Notes: a model not told the origin generated them from the letters alone. A DNA stretch of 64,000 nt from Anoplopoma fimbria (GCF_027596085.1 NC_072462.1:22749112-22813111); one strand, 5' to 3'. Positions 1-13,085 are shown, counted from the stretch's first letter. Made by a program: numbers and translations.

Positions 1-236
1 ACAATAGCATGCATTATTTGAATTTTTGATTGATTATATTATATGTTATATAGAAAATAAAGACACTTTCACAATGCTTGTTTTGTTCAATAATTCAAAC
101 CACACAATTATTAAAGACAAATACAATGTAATAAAATCCTAATTAAAAGCAGAAAATCCCTACATTTGAGAAGGTGGAAACTTGTTGGAAATGTTTTTGT
201 CATTTTAACATTTAACATTTTTTTGTAAGAGTATAT

Positions 237-427
237 GTAAATTAACTAGTAAGTAAAGCTATCAAATAATTGCTGTGGAGTAAAATGTACGATCATTTCT
301 ACTAAATTGTAGTGGAGTAGAAGTAGACAGTGACATGAAAATAAAATACTTTATGTACAGTACATGTACCTAAAAAATGTAGAGCACTACTTAAGTAAAT
401 GTCCTTATTTACATTTCACCACTGGCT
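237..427 (+). repeat. Degenerate teleost interspersed repeat fragment
   Basis: The stretch has the recurrent wording of a very common fish repeat: ACTAGTAAGTAAAGCTATCA, then GTGGAGTAGAAGTAGACAGT, then TTAAGTAAATG, ending at TTTCACCACTGG. The order and spacing match what I remember of that family. It has no coding capacity. The class is uncertain but is probably a nonautonomous DNA element. The left edge is approximate; the right edge is the CCACTGG end. Confidence 0.65.
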
Positions 428-1504
428 GATGAACAGTATGCATCTTATCTTTACGAGCCAACAGATTACAAACAAGATAAAATCACATTATTCACACAGC
501 AAAAAAGATTTGTCTACACATAACTAACAGTAGCTTTAGATAGAAAGTAAACCTATTCAGGTAAAATTATATATAGATTTTGAGATCGTGAGGAAACAAA
601 AGAGGGCATTCAATACACTGCCATGCCATCCTGAAATAGAGTTCAGCTGAATATCCTGTATGTGCTGCAAACTTCTCTGTGGAATCAGCTCATGAAAAAG
701 CTCGAAGAGAACTCGATATCATCCTCCTCAAGATCCATAACCTCAGTGTTTTCCCTCCCGCTGCTTATGCAGGAAAAGCTCATTCATGTTTCAGCCACGC
801 TGCTGATTGATCGACCAAATCTGGCAACTCCGCTCAACTCACATAACCAACATGTTATGTGAGCCAGCGGCAGTTGTGTTAGCCGGAGATCTGCGAGCAA
901 GGGTAGGAAAAGTAGCTGATGCCAACTGAAAATGTCATCGGATTTGTTGCTTGGCTCTTGTGAGGCGTTTAGTCACCAAAAGGAGTCTGATAAGTTACCA
1001 GATCTGGTGAAACAGTTGCTGGGTTGGCAACAATGGTGCATGGTGGGCAAGAAGTAGATTTAGGAAAAGCTGAGCAGTGACGGATACAGTAGATACAGTC
1101 ATGTTTGTTTATGGCCCTCAATCCTGCCTCCATGAGTATTGCCAGGCACAGCAAAGTGTATGACTGTGTGTGTGTACTTTACATTTATTGTTTAGGTGGA
1201 AAGTTTGCTGAACAAATTAGGTAGTTTGAAGGCAAATTATCATTTTAGGATCAAGATTCTTGTCATCTCTGTCCATCAAATCTGTAAATGCCTTTTTGAA
1301 CATTTGCATTAATTTCATTGTCAATCAATCTCATCCATGCAAACATCTCTCCTTTAAAAATGGTTGCATCCCATTGTATAAACAGTTACGTTGCTCCCAT
1401 TTTAATGCCTAGATGACGTTATTTTGAGTGTTGATGGAGCAGCAAAAATGTTAGCATGAATAAATCCTGTTAAAGAGTTGGTGTAAATATTTTGTACACG
1501 CACC
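428..1504. other. No gene recognised
   Basis: AT-rich sequence with stop-riddled frames. The longest frame (662-862) is 66 codons and resembles no protein I know. No RNA gene or clear repeat was seen. Confidence 0.6.
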
Positions 1505-1585
1505 AATTGTCAACCATTCAATATCGAGGTATTTGGTCAAAATATTGTGATACTTGATTTTCTCCATATCGCATATCTCTATATC
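1505..1585 (+). repeat. Short fragment of a DNA-element-like repeat
   Basis: The sequence TATCGAGGTATTTGG, then ATATTGTGATACTTGATTTT, then CCATATCGCATATC resembles the terminal 'atatcga...atatcgcc' segment of an abundant fish repeat with short inverted termini. Only ~80 bp remain and no partner terminus was found. Confidence 0.4.
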
Positions 1586-4095
1586 ATTAGATATCCACTC
1601 GTGGTTACTAAGCCATTATTAAGGTATTTATGCTGATGAATTGAGGTACAGGAGTGTAAGGTTGGGTAAAGAAATGGAAATTTGTTAAATAGGAAAAGCT
1701 GAGATAAATGAAGTAAACATCTACAAACCTTCAACTGATTTGATGACTTGAATACAATATACTTTTGAACACGTTTTTGCTCACAGCCATGTCCATGAAT
1801 TTTTAAATGACTTATAGACAATAATCAAGTTCAAAGACGTTGTATCACATGCTGTCTGAGGCTGTGGGTACACAGACGGTTCTTTATGTCTCTTTGGTGG
1901 ATTTGTTGAAAACAAAATTTGGTAAAATATTGTACCTCATCCTCTAATGTTTGCCAGCATTCCTAAACTTTTACAAATATGTTTGAATAACACATGAGTT
2001 CTCTCTTGGCACCTTAGAACACTTGAATGTGCAGATAAGTTGTTTTTTTCTTTTTCACATACCTATCATAATGGTGCCACCTTCAGTCCACCTTTATACT
2101 AATGGTCTTACATAAACCCTGACCGTCATTTATCCAACCAAACTTCTGCTTGTGAAAATTGCCGGCTAACTGGAACTATTTGTACGCCTTTCTTTCACTC
2201 TACTGAGTGCTAAATGGCACGTGTATTTGTATTAATAACAGTCAATACGGTGCAGGACTTGACAAACTCTAGCAGCTACTGCAGACCGGATCAAATAGAA
2301 TAGAAAAGCAAGGATTCCTAATTACCGCCTTTCGAGTCAGGGCAACGTTTTTTGTTTTTGTTCCGTTTCTTTTCTCCTTCCCACCTCAGGTTTTGTTCCA
2401 TAAATTCCCTTTATTGTATCCCTGTTTTGCACTTAAACTATTTCTTACATTTCCACAAAGACAAACTCCATAAACATGTAATCATAAATTCTGTGATTGT
2501 CCATACTTTATTTGTCCGTCCTTTGTTTGCATCATTATGTCCCATTAATGCACAGATGGATGCATTAAAATTATATTAGCCTGCCCTCAGATAGGCACAA
2601 GCTAAAACAACAGCTCCCGTGTTCTCCTGCAGCTTATTATTGCAAGCTGTCAGGCGCTGTGTTGTGGGGCGATACTGTAAAATTGTTTTTCTAAGGGAAG
2701 TGCTTACGAATTTAGAAACATTTATGTAATCCTTGTTGAATTTGCATATGACTATGTATAGTTTACGAGAGTGGGAGTGAAATTACTGTACAAGATGATT
2801 GCACGCTGCCCTCGGGGGGATTCAGAGATGGTATCCCACCCTGCCCCGGCCCCTTTAAACGGTGGAAATAGATTGATTTCTTTGAAATCCCCTCCAGAGT
2901 ACCTTTCTTTACCCTAGAAAATTTTGATAGCAGTGCTACCACATGACTTGAGATGCAGGCTTTTACAGATAGCCACAACACCCGTTTTGACATCAAACTA
3001 TTTATTAAGGTAAAAAAAAAAGTGGAATGTGTTTCGATATTTGTGAAAGCACGAGCGTAGATGGATCTTGCAGCATATCATTAGTCCATGAATGAGTGTA
3101 CATGTTTTTGCTAATGACAGTGAAAGCGAAACCCTTGGCTTATCTCGCTGTCGTCCACTCCAGGGTCTGCTGACTTTGCTTTTTTTTAGTGCGTCTATGT
3201 GTGTGCGTGTGTGCGCTTTTTCTGTAATTTATTCTTCAGGTGTACAGGGCCGGAGAGACGCTCGCTGTTCTCGATCCTGGCGTAAAAATGAACGCCAAGC
3301 AGTTCAGGGCAAACGTGTGATTGTTCACCTTGTAATGTCAACACGTACAGTGTTTAACTTCAAGAGGGGGTGAGACATTTTCCCTTATAATGGCATGTGT
3401 ATTTATACCGCTGGTCCTTTCACAGATTTGATGACGGACTTTGTCAAGCTCACAGTCACGTTCAAAGCCCTTAGATACCTCATATATAAGCTGTGACAGA
3501 CCACGTTCACTCAAAACAAATGGATAGAAATAGTAAGAGTGGCACCTAATACATAATACACTACATATAGACATTTTTTTTTATTTGTTATTTTAATGAA
3601 TTTTGTGTGTGAGAGATTTCTGTGAACCTATGATTATATGGAAAACGACAAAAGGGTTATTACTAGCCCATATGAATGAAGTTAAAGACTTAGGAGGAGT
3701 TTCCGATATTATCAAAACCTTTAAAAAATGTTTTTGTCAAAAATAGAGTAAAGACGCATGTTCTTTATGCTGAACCAATAGAGACAATTTATCTCTTTGT
3801 CACAGTGGTTAGATTTCTGCAGCACAGACAGTGTGGTCAACAGCAGCATCAATCATCAGGAGAAAACTCTATGTACAACAAAGGGCTTCAAAGCACAACT
3901 TGTCTCTGAACCTTAAAGGTAAAATGCTTCAGAGCAACTTATGGACAAATGATATCCAAGAGTTGACACTTTTTTGTAATTGTCCACACAGACGATGTGT
4001 GAGGCCTCTTCTGTTGGCCATTAAATCCATGTTTGCAAAAAGATTCAATATCAAGACTAATACTTTGTTTATATCTTTTGCCTAATTCTCATGCA
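1586..4095. other. No gene recognised
   Basis: Mixed AT-rich sequence. It holds a short TG/CG-rich run near 3194-3215 and open frames under 95 codons with no recognisable domain. A GC-richer patch at about 2780-2860 has no reading frame or repeat signature I can name. Confidence 0.55.
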
Positions 4096-4380
4096 GCCGG
4101 GTTCTTTAAAAGTTAAGTTCCCATACAATGAAACTGCATTAGAAGCATATTTTCTCGAGGATAAAGTTTGTTTTTGATGTTTCACAATTACCTTTCTAAT
4201 CATGTTTCCCGCGAAAGTCTGCGCTGGGAAGTCGGGTTTGATAGGTGGGTCAAACAAACACAGGACTTTGACCCAGGAGACCTGTGTGAGACTTATTTCA
4301 AACCACAAGGATTTACTAAACCTAAACTAGTAGTTTTGGCTTAACCAACCCTAGCTTGTAAAATACCGCCACTTGGTCAG
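4096..4380 (-). repeat. Teleost repeat fragment, 'GTCTCCTGGG' family
   Basis: On the minus strand this contains ACACAGGTCTCCTGGGTCAA followed by AGTCCTGTGTTTG and GACCCACC, a signature of an abundant fish repeat. A related piece with the same signature lies at 33330-33420. The outer part (CATACAATGAAACTG at 4123-4137, then a CTCGAGGA-like block) recurs at about 25640-25680. It is noncoding and its class is unknown to me. Confidence 0.55.
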
Positions 4381-7300
4381 TTCCCCTCAGCGTCAGAAAT
4401 AGTTGCACCCTTTAACGACTGTATGAGATGTACTGGGCTTTTTAAGAACCTCTATATTTTACCTCACTTTTGTAACGTTACATCTTGCATCTTACTTAAA
4501 TGCACATTTACCTGTGAAGATGAAAGTTTATGTTTAAAATGGTGCATGAAATAAGTGGTTTGATGTGTAGGGCCAATGATCAAGCATACATATTTGACAT
4601 GTTGGGAGTGAGAACTTGTTGCCTAAACACAACTAAGTACTTTTGTTGAATTTTTGTTTTGTTTCAATTTTTTCAAGTTTCAAAACTCCATCCAGTTTTG
4701 TTGTACGGAAACCTTTTGTAGGGAAGAGGTTGTCATTACATAGTCACCTGAAATGGAAGAATATAATTGCAGAATATCAGTACAAATGGACAGATGGCAC
4801 AAATACTGAAATAGCTTCTTTGTTAGATTTTCGAATGTCAAACCATTTGTATTTCTTTTGGACTGTTTTTGGATGGTATAAACAGTGCAGGACTAAAAGT
4901 CTCCTGAAAGCCATTTTCACCAACTACCTTCAATCCACTCAATGGTAAAGGTGACCATGTCAAGTCGAAGTGAAGCCTCAACTCCCATCTGTCTCTCTGT
5001 TTTCATGCAGCATCCTCCATCATCATTTTTCAACATTCAGCTCAACATTTTAGCATCTGTCTTCCTTCAGAAGCTGTGTAGTGACCAACTACATGGGAGC
5101 TTTCCCTCCACAGCTTTTCAATTTTTTTTTGTATGTGATCTATATGTGAAACACAACATGACAGGTATTTCCAGTCCTCTTTTGGCAGTGAACATAAGAT
5201 GTCAAACAGGATGTCGAAGAAAATGCTAATGTGGCTCTGTCATATACCACAGTGGCTGAGGAAGGCAGATGCCAAACTGTTTACTTGTGGGATTTTTTTT
5301 TCCTCATCTCAATGTCAAAAACAAGTCATTCATTTTCATGAACTGAATTAAAGCACAATCTGTTGAATTTGGAAATTATATTTTTGGAGAATTTAGGGCC
5401 GAACTCAATATTTTTACTGGCAAATATAAGATGCCAGAGAAAAAATGTTGCCACAGCCTTGGCACAGGTGGCGGGGAAACCTTGAAATTCATTTGGCTTT
5501 CACTGGGATCACAGTTGAGGTCATCAGCATGGGGTGGTGGCATTGTGGGTTCTTTGTTTTGTGAGTATCAGCCGCCTTGAGCTAATTCAAGGCTGGACAA
5601 AATAAGCTACAAACAACAGCTCGCAATATTGTCGCTCAACATGTGACATAACTTAAGTAAGTAACCTTGACATTTCTTTGCTGTCGCTATTGAATCAAGA
5701 TAAATTAGTTACCAGAGGCAGATGGTGTTTTTTTTGTTTGTTTTGGAGTAAACAAGCACCATAATGAAATATTTTTGGGGGAGGCCATTTAGGCCTGTAT
5801 GATGGTATCAATCTGACTTTATCCATAATTTTAATGTATCTCTCTTAAAAAATGGCAACATCTTTTTGCAAATGATGTGAGACGGCAACGTTTGTTCTGT
5901 TTTGAATTTCAAGAAGAGAACATGAAACGCCACTTTTGCTACAAAAAATAAATTAAATTGAATAAACTAAGTTGGATATGGGGTGGGGGTGGGGGGCAGA
6001 ATTTATGAGTCCTGATGAGTTTTTCCCCACACGAACAGGAACTATATTGTTCACGGTATAACTGACCAGTCTGATGTGTAGAGGTGTAGTGTGTGGTTCA
6101 TTAGTAGCATCCTGGTATCGTGCACATAATGTAAAGAAGGTAACCCCAGTGTAAAGCAGCGGGTAATGGCACTGTACTCTGGCCTGGCACTTCTCAAATC
6201 ACCTGCTGCAAATGTATTAACATATGTGTCCTGCTGCCTTCAGATGGCTGCAGGGATTTGATGAACTGTGGGAGAAGCTGTATAAATCAGCTGTGGACAT
6301 AGATGCTAAGAATCACCCGTATTAACCTGGTGATACATATATACTGCTATATCGACGTCCCAATTTAAATGCATCTATTGGTTAGACTTCATAGTTCATT
6401 TAAACTTTAAATATTGTCCCATTGTTGCTGCTTATTTGCTCCAAATATTTAGTTGTCCCTCGTTGATGAAGTCACAATATTTCCAGCAGATTGATATCCA
6501 AGACTCAAGTTCTGAACAAGTCGGTGTATTTCCTTATACTGAAGGCTTTCAGAAATGGAAAGGACCTGCCAAAAAAAGCCTGTGGCCAATCCCAGCATGC
6601 AAAATTCAGAGGACAGAAAACCTTTCTGGACCGTTCACCACTTCACAGACAGGCTTTATTTATTAAATAAAGAAATAAAGGGATGATGAAAATGTGTATT
6701 TTCTCTCCCTTTCTTTCGCTGTGGGGTATTTCGTAAAAGCCGCTTTGCAGGGATTTTCAATGCCTTTGAACTTTTCTAGAATCAAAGCAAACAGTCTCTC
6801 TCTCTTTACTTATTGCTTTAATTTATACTGGCAGGTAACCCAACCCAATTACCATTTTTAATGATTAATTCTCAAACAAAACTGTTAACACATTTAGTTT
6901 GCCAACAGTAGCTTCAGCCTTTTCCCCAACTTCCTTCACACATATGATAATCAACCAAAGTCGGTAAATTTAAAAGAGAAAAAAAAACATGAAATTGTCA
7001 TACGTCATCATCAAACAGAGAGGCATCATCTATGAAGCAGAGGTTGAATTCCCAAACCAGTAAAGGACATCTAACACTAGTTTTAAACCCCCCAAACCCA
7101 TTTAGTTTGTATCTCCATTACTGGTCTTTTTAGAATCATCCTAATGTTATTTTATGTGCAATAATTGAATCCTTTTCACCACTTAGGAGCCGCGCACAAA
7201 ATTGACGATATAAAATTCCTGCTTCGTGTATGTTTTTATAGTTTGTTTATTAGATTACATTAGAAGTTGCAGAAATGAGAAAACTCACACCCCCGATTGA

Positions 7301-7959
7301 GTTAAGACTGCACTTAACTCAAACATTGCTCTCAGAGTTTCAGTAGTCTGGTCAAACTTTGCGTATTCTTGCTCTGCTGTTAATTGGTAGTTGGCTTTGG
7401 ATTCGTACTGTTGACTGTAAATTTCCATTTTATAGACCCAGTAAAGGTTAAATTCTGCACCCTGTCTCTTATTGAGCACGTGGCCAGTGATTGCATAGTG
7501 CACATTTAATCACTGCACTACATTAGTGACTTGTTTATCAGTTGCAAACATTCAAAGAAACTTTGCAAGGAAAAGTGGAAAGGACTTCCATTAGAAACTC
7601 TGACTGACGGAGGTAATCATACATTCAAACAAGGTCTCCCAAATGTAAGAGGTGCTGATGAGTCAGTTAACGGATCTTATTATGCTGTAGCTTGCGTTCA
7701 CGCCGACGCTGACAAGTTCATCACTACGTGAGTCACCGAGTTAGCTTCAGCTTTTATGCACTCAAGCCGATTACAAAAAGCAAAAAAGAAAGATCAAAAC
7801 ACGGGATGCTTCCTGTTGTGTCCCGTAGCTTGAAATACACCGCTAGTTTGGCAGAAAGCAGTCTTCCTCGGCCAAGAAATCCTGTGTTAAGCTTTGCCCA
7901 CCATCCCCTCCAGGCTGCAGGGAGTTCCTCTGTCCCCTGTTAGTGTCTGACTAACAGAA
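4381..7959. other. No gene recognised; one G-run
   Basis: Open frames of up to 101 codons (4643-4948) are present but carry no domain or splice context I can defend. The only distinctive local feature is a G-rich tract at 5980-5996. A run of 33 bases around 6660 is almost pure A/T. Confidence 0.55.
5980..5996 (+). other. G-rich tract, possible quadruplex
   Basis: Three G runs of four, five and six bases are separated by single T bases, in otherwise AT-rich DNA. Only three runs are present, so a classic four-tract quadruplex would need the TTGG just upstream or a two-layer fold. Confidence 0.4.
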
Positions 7960-8233
7960 CAACAAGCGCACAATGAGAGCTAACTGTGTGCATGTGCTTT
8001 GTTTGGATGCAAGTATTTCCTTGAGCGTCATCTCAAATGTGTGTGTGCATCTCTGTCCTGTCAGTGCGTGATTCAGTTCTATGGTTTTTAATATAGATAT
8101 TATTCCTGCATGCCAAGCAGCTCTTGCTTTTTGTTTTGTATCTAAAAAGCTGGTGGCATCCTCTGAAGTGCAGGTTAGCAGGCCTAATGTTTATACAGAG
8201 CTAACATCCAAGAGAACAAAGGGCCCCTGGGGG

Positions 8234-8270
8234 CTGCTGCCTGCTTTCTGGCCAAGATAGCAGGCAGCAG
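8234..8270 (+). repeat. GC-rich perfect inverted repeat (12-bp arms)
   Basis: The left arm CTGCTGCCTGCT (8234-8245) is exactly complementary to AGCAGGCAGCAG (8259-8270), with a 13-base spacer. As RNA it would form a strong short hairpin. The stem is too short for a canonical pre-miRNA unless flanking bases also pair. Confidence 0.85.
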
Positions 8271-8293
8271 AGGTGACAGCCAGCAGCCAATTC

Positions 8294-8307
8294 ATAATGC
8301 GCATTAT
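8294..8307. repeat. 14-bp perfect palindrome
   Basis: ATAATGCGCATTAT is its own reverse complement. It holds two ATTA/TAAT homeodomain-type cores facing each other around GCGC. It is 23 bp from the GC-rich hairpin. Confidence 0.8.
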
Positions 8308-8380
8308 TGCACCCGTACGTAAGTGCTACGTTTTGCTGGGAGAATAATGCTTTTTATTGTGTGTGTGCAGGTTTGTGTGT

Positions 8381-10269
8381 GTGTGTGTATCCACATGCAG
8401 ATGAACTAAACCTGTTAGACATTTTTGAAAGATATGGGATTAAAGCATTAGGTTTAGGGCAAGTAAACGGGGGTTGGTATTGACATATTCAATTTCAATT
8501 GTATGAATTGGAAATGTGCGAGTGTTAAAAGAAGGTACCTGAAAGAACAGTGCGAGTAGAGACATCAATCTCAGGCGGCGTATCCCAGTCCATGCTCAGC
8601 ACATTGAATTGCTGAATTCTGAAGGCCTATCCATCGCTCAGAAATTTATAATCAAGATTGAGAAGCATGTTAATGAAGAGGCAATCACAGGGTGAGTGCG
8701 TTTTGTTGTCAAGGTTCTCGCCACAGTATTGACTATTCGCTGACATGAACAATACAAGACAGCCAACTTCTAACGACACAGTAACTTCTTCAACAGCAAT
8801 TTACTATTCACCACTTGATTATGGTAATGGCTTTGATTCGTGAGCCAGTAAGTGTGTCTTTGGGAATGGGAGAGAGGGAGGAGTATGAGTGATAATTCTG
8901 TGTCAGGAATAAGATGCATACATAAAAGTAAAGTAGTAAAATGGTAAGCTTAGAGTTGTACATTCTGTCAACATGTGAATGTTGTCGTTGATGTTGCTTG
9001 AGCGAAACAAACAAGGGACCAGATTTCTTCCAAATGAATGATTGAGGGCATCGATTTACCAGAGGCACAACAAGACAATGCACTCAAGCTTCATTACTTT
9101 TTGAGCAGCTGTGAGAGTCCTGTGCTCAGTCAGTGCAAAAGTGTCACAGATGCAATCGTTTGCCAAAGTTCTGTTCCTTTGTTTAAAAATCACATTGCTC
9201 TCCGATTAGTTTTAAGAACATTGTCCCGCTAGTTACTTTTCTAAGTGACGCTAAATGGCATTGTTTTGCCTTGATTGGAATTATTCCTAAATTTAAAAAT
9301 GTAATGAACAACAACACAGCCAGTTATCTCTGGTGGTTGCATGTCAAATTTCAATTAAGCTGAACACTGAAATTACAGTGCAAATTAGCAAATCTTAGCC
9401 AATCTTCTACTGTATAGTTCCTTTACAGACTGAAATGTTGTCGTGATAAATGGTGTTTATCCAACCCCCTGATCCAACCCTCACCATACTTATGCTGAAA
9501 TGAACACTCATGCTCTGTCTGTGTTTGGGTGGTCGTTGCCGACTGCACTTGCAAGACTTAACCTCCATCCTGAAGGAAGCGGCTTTAACTCTGTACTTGA
9601 GGCTTAGCAGTTATTTTTTTTACCTTTTGCGAGACACATCTATCATCTCATTGTAAAATGTCTGAGAGTGAGGACTGCTGCTCAAGGTTAATCTTAGTGG
9701 CTACTTTTATTAATTTATTAAATCCATACTATGCTATGAGGCCAAGGAAAGTTTTGTTATACAAGGCCATCAATTTTCTACGAATAATAAAAACACTTAA
9801 CCTCAAAGAATACAGTTGCTATTTTTTTCCTGCAGTTTGCTTCTGTATTTACATTGAAACTCCTGTAACAAAAAAGGTCAACAATATTATACATTGGTTT
9901 GACTGTTTGTATGAAGATGGAGCTTATTTGTGCAGTGACAGCCATGGTTATCCTATCCAGGATAAACACTCTTGGTTCTAACAGTAATACAATGGTGGGG
10001 CATAAATGTCATGTCTCATTTATATCTGGTTAATACCGTGATATTTTACATTTGGCTATTAATTCCTCTATGATGATAGTGGTATGAGGCCAAAACAATC
10101 CCTCATTATGAATATTTCACAAAAGAACTATGGTTTCACATAGCTTTGTCATTTAAAAAAAATTGGAACATGAAAACTTAAAGGAGCACTAAACAACATT
10201 CAGAGCATTAATGTAGCAGCAAACACCTATCTGCTATGTAAAGATATAGTGGAGTAATACCTGAGCAGA
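8381..10269. other. No gene recognised
   Basis: AT-rich unique sequence. The longest frame (9658-9981, 107 codons) is rich in Tyr, Phe and Cys, as expected of AT-rich noncoding DNA, and shows no domain. Confidence 0.55.
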
Positions 10270-10740
10270 GAATCCATGCTTGTCTTTGCGTTGTTCACAT
10301 AGCCGGGCTGCCTGTGCTTGCTTTTACTGCATGTTCATGCATGTGAGCGTGCCCCACTGGTTAGCTCATGGCCGAGTATTATTCGTGCTCTGCACCGTTC
10401 TCATAAAGATAAAGATAAAGAGGTTTTTATTGTCATTGTAGTGATACAACGAAATTCCGTTTGCCAGCTCTCAGCTAGCCAACAGCAGTCATATGGCGGT
10501 TACAGCTGATAACATTGTCCTGATCAACGGCATTGTCGGGGAAGCGTAGCACCCGCTGGTTCCCCCTCTGGGTGAACAATGTTGGCTCTGTTAGCACGTT
10601 TACGTTGGTTTGTACTGTTAGCGCTTTTAGCACGCTGAGCTACAAGCCGTTGGATCAGGCGTCATCCTGTTGAGAGCCATTGAGAGGCAATCAAAATGCT
10701 CAAAATTATAAAAATTTTTAGCCAGGGGGCAAAAAAGCAT
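10270..10740 (+). repeat. Teleost repeat with a second repeat fragment inside
   Basis: The outer sequence (GTGAGCGTGCCCCACTGGTT, GCTCTGCACCGTTCTCATAA, later GTTGGCTCTGTTAGCACG) resembles a percomorph repeat with GTTAGC-rich wording. Between about 10401 and 10466 it is interrupted by AAGATAAAGATAAAGAGG, then TTTTTATTGTCATTGTAG and ACAACGAAATTCCGTTT, which I recognise as a separate widespread fish repeat end. Both parts are noncoding and the boundaries are approximate. Confidence 0.5.
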
Positions 10741-11877
10741 CACATCAAATGACAGAAACATAGCCATCACCATTCTCCACGCTTACATGTTTCCTCTCTT
10801 TTTATCTCGGTTTTGGTTTCCACCGACTGTGTTTTCCATTTCTTTTTCGGTTATCATCATTAAACCTAAGCTTACAGTACAGTGGGAGTTTTAAACAGCT
10901 TGTTTTCTGAAAAGATATGCCTGCTCCTTTTAACAGGGTTGATATGAGCAATAAGATTGGAACATACAGTAAATTTCTTTATATCTAAAAATTGGCTTCC
11001 GAGTCATTCAATTCTGTCATAACATAGAAGATATTGATTTATGCAAGCTTACTTCTAGTGGTTTTTGCATTCACCTTCAGCTTAGGGTTACAGCAGATCC
11101 ATTTCTTCACAAGATTTCACCTTGTCCACATACATAAACTTATCTGCTACTTAACTCTGTTAGTATGACGATCACGCTTTATAACATACTGCTCACGCTA
11201 CAAACAAAATCCAATTCTCTAGCCATATTACGCCGTAGATTAGATGGTATCCATAACAACAGCCAGAAGCTCGCATCAACTAGACAGTGCTATATCTAGC
11301 ATCAAATGGAAGAGGCGATGCTCATCCACACGTCTGCCTGTGCCAGTTTTTTCCTTCTTTGACAGCATCTAAAGCTGACATCTGAGATTGAAATGTTTTC
11401 TCATATACTGAGCCATCCTTGGAAACACGCAGTGTTTATGTTTCCATCCTTTCATCCACTTCTTCTACCCTGCGCTGGGAATTTTCCGAAGCACAAAAGC
11501 ATCTTGCAAGAGCCACATTTGAAGTCTCATCATCTTTTTACTCTCGCAGGACTCTATTCAACATTAAATGGTATTAAATATTTCATTGTCACTTGCACTG
11601 CCATTGACACTGAGGTATGGCTTTGGCTACAACAATACATTTATACAGTGCTTCCTGCCTGCTTGTTCAATATCCTCCAAATTCATTCAATATCCTCACA
11701 CATATTACTCTTTTTTTGTTTTTGTACTATGAGCATAATAGGGTCCTGCCAGGGATGAATCTAATTTAAAGGAACATTAAAACTAAAATAGAGTGGAAGC
11801 TCGAGTTCCATTTCCATGTTCAGATAAAAATGTTGCTAGAAGAGATGAATTAGTGAAAAATCACAATAGCAGAATTG

Positions 11878-11878
<1 letters not shown>
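10741..11878. other. No gene recognised
   Basis: Unique AT-rich DNA. The 121-codon frame at 11393-11758 is Phe-, Leu- and Cys-rich and has no domain. I treat it as a chance frame. Confidence 0.55.

Positions 11879-11970
<92 letters not shown>
11879..11970 (+). repeat. (TG)46 microsatellite
   Basis: 92 uninterrupted bases of TG dinucleotide. A perfect tract of this length suggests recent expansion and high length polymorphism, and it may adopt Z-DNA. The Val-Cys open frame across it is an artefact. Confidence 0.98.
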
Positions 11971-11971
<1 letters not shown>

Positions 11972-12039
11972 TTGTAGACAGAAGGATACCAAGACTATGG
12001 CTGTGTTAAAAAATGCAGATTAACATACAATTCATACTA

Positions 12040-12334
12040 AGTTTGATGTCAATTTGAGTATATAGTGCATTGACACTACATAGTATGTGTCCTATGTGTA
12101 TGCGAGAAATGGCCAAATGTATACTAAATGAGCATGATTTCTGAGTACGAGACGTGAGCTTACTGCATATACTCAAATGCCCCACAATGCGTTGCGAATT
12201 GGTGCGATGGTGCCGTCTATCAAGTGCGATGTTGATTCGTCACATAAGTTTTAAAATGTTTTCATGAGAGAAGGTAACCTCTTAGATGCCAGATATTTGT
12301 TCAGTTTATGTGTAGAACATTTTCAGCAGAAAAG
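12040..12334. repeat. Possible old DNA-element remnant
   Basis: Phrases such as CATAGTATGTGTCCTATGTG, GTATACTAAATGAGCATGAT and CCCCACAATGCGTTGCGAAT resemble a dispersed fish repeat built of 'GTATACT' blocks. It directly precedes copy A of the three-copy family, so it could instead be that family's 5' part. Confidence 0.35.
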
Positions 12335-13085
12335 AAGAAGGAACAACCTTAAGAACATTTGGAAACTACATTAATCAGACACTTATTATATTGTATTTCT
12401 TCCCATGCATGCTACTCAGAGTAATCAGAGTGACCCGCTCGTCTGCCCCCACCACAGGGTCACTTACTAGCACAGTCCTGGTTGTATCAGAGCTACTGGA
12501 AACGGAGGTTATTATGAAGCATTTTTTCAGTAAAAACGAGTATAGGGCCAAGATACATTTTTAACGCTATCAGGATGAGTTCATCTTATAATCTTCTAAA
12601 ATGTCGTTTTTTGGCAAGAAACTTAAATAAATGCAATTGTTTGAATGATATGTCAGAAATGTCAGAAATGTCAAATGGATATTAGAGTGGGTATTATGCC
12701 CTGTTTAACTTCCTTACACTACCTTTAAGCAGCTTATAATATATAATTAAAACTACTTATACAAATATTTTTTTAGTCAGTTTTAAAATAAGAATACAAT
12801 CCATTATTTGCTTAGCATTTGACTTGTGTGTTTTTGTCTAAATAACCTCTTTAGATGACAATTAAGTATAATAATATTTAGCATTTTTGTATGCTTACAC
12901 TGACTTCAGGATGATTTAACAATGTTTAGGACATTATGGGATGGTGGTAAATAGTTAGTCTGGTTAGCCTTGGTGTCAATTATAGTTCATGCAAAGAAAA
13001 TCTGAATCCCAAAAATCTGAATCGGCAGGTCATCTGAAAAATAGAAAATTGGTATCGGCCAATAAATTGCAATATGTGCATCTCA
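12335..13085 (+). repeat. Three-copy interspersed repeat family, copy A
   Basis: Aligns colinearly with 27905-28606 and 37545-38155. Shared landmarks in order: AACATTTGGAAA (12355), a TAATCAGACACTTATTATAT block, CACAGTCCTG, AGTAAAAACGAGTAT (12528), AAATAAATGCAATTGTTT (12627), a CTAAGCAGCTTATAATA-like block (12726), AATAACCTCT, and GTGTCAATTATAG near 12970. All three copies face the same way. No coding frame survives. It ends where a different repeat begins (13086). Confidence 0.8.

Larger units (their letters stand above)
7960..8380. promoter_or_regulatory. Candidate conserved noncoding element
   Basis: This unique block is GC-richer than its surroundings and has no reading frame. It includes a 12-bp-arm hairpin (8234-8270), a 14-bp palindrome (8294-8307) and a GGGCCCC motif at 8221. 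That profile is common in vertebrate enhancers, but conservation is not visible from one sequence, so this is inference. Confidence 0.3.

Noticed and set aside
11793..12023. Val-Cys-rich open frame (76 codons)
   Set aside because: It is the translation of the TG microsatellite.
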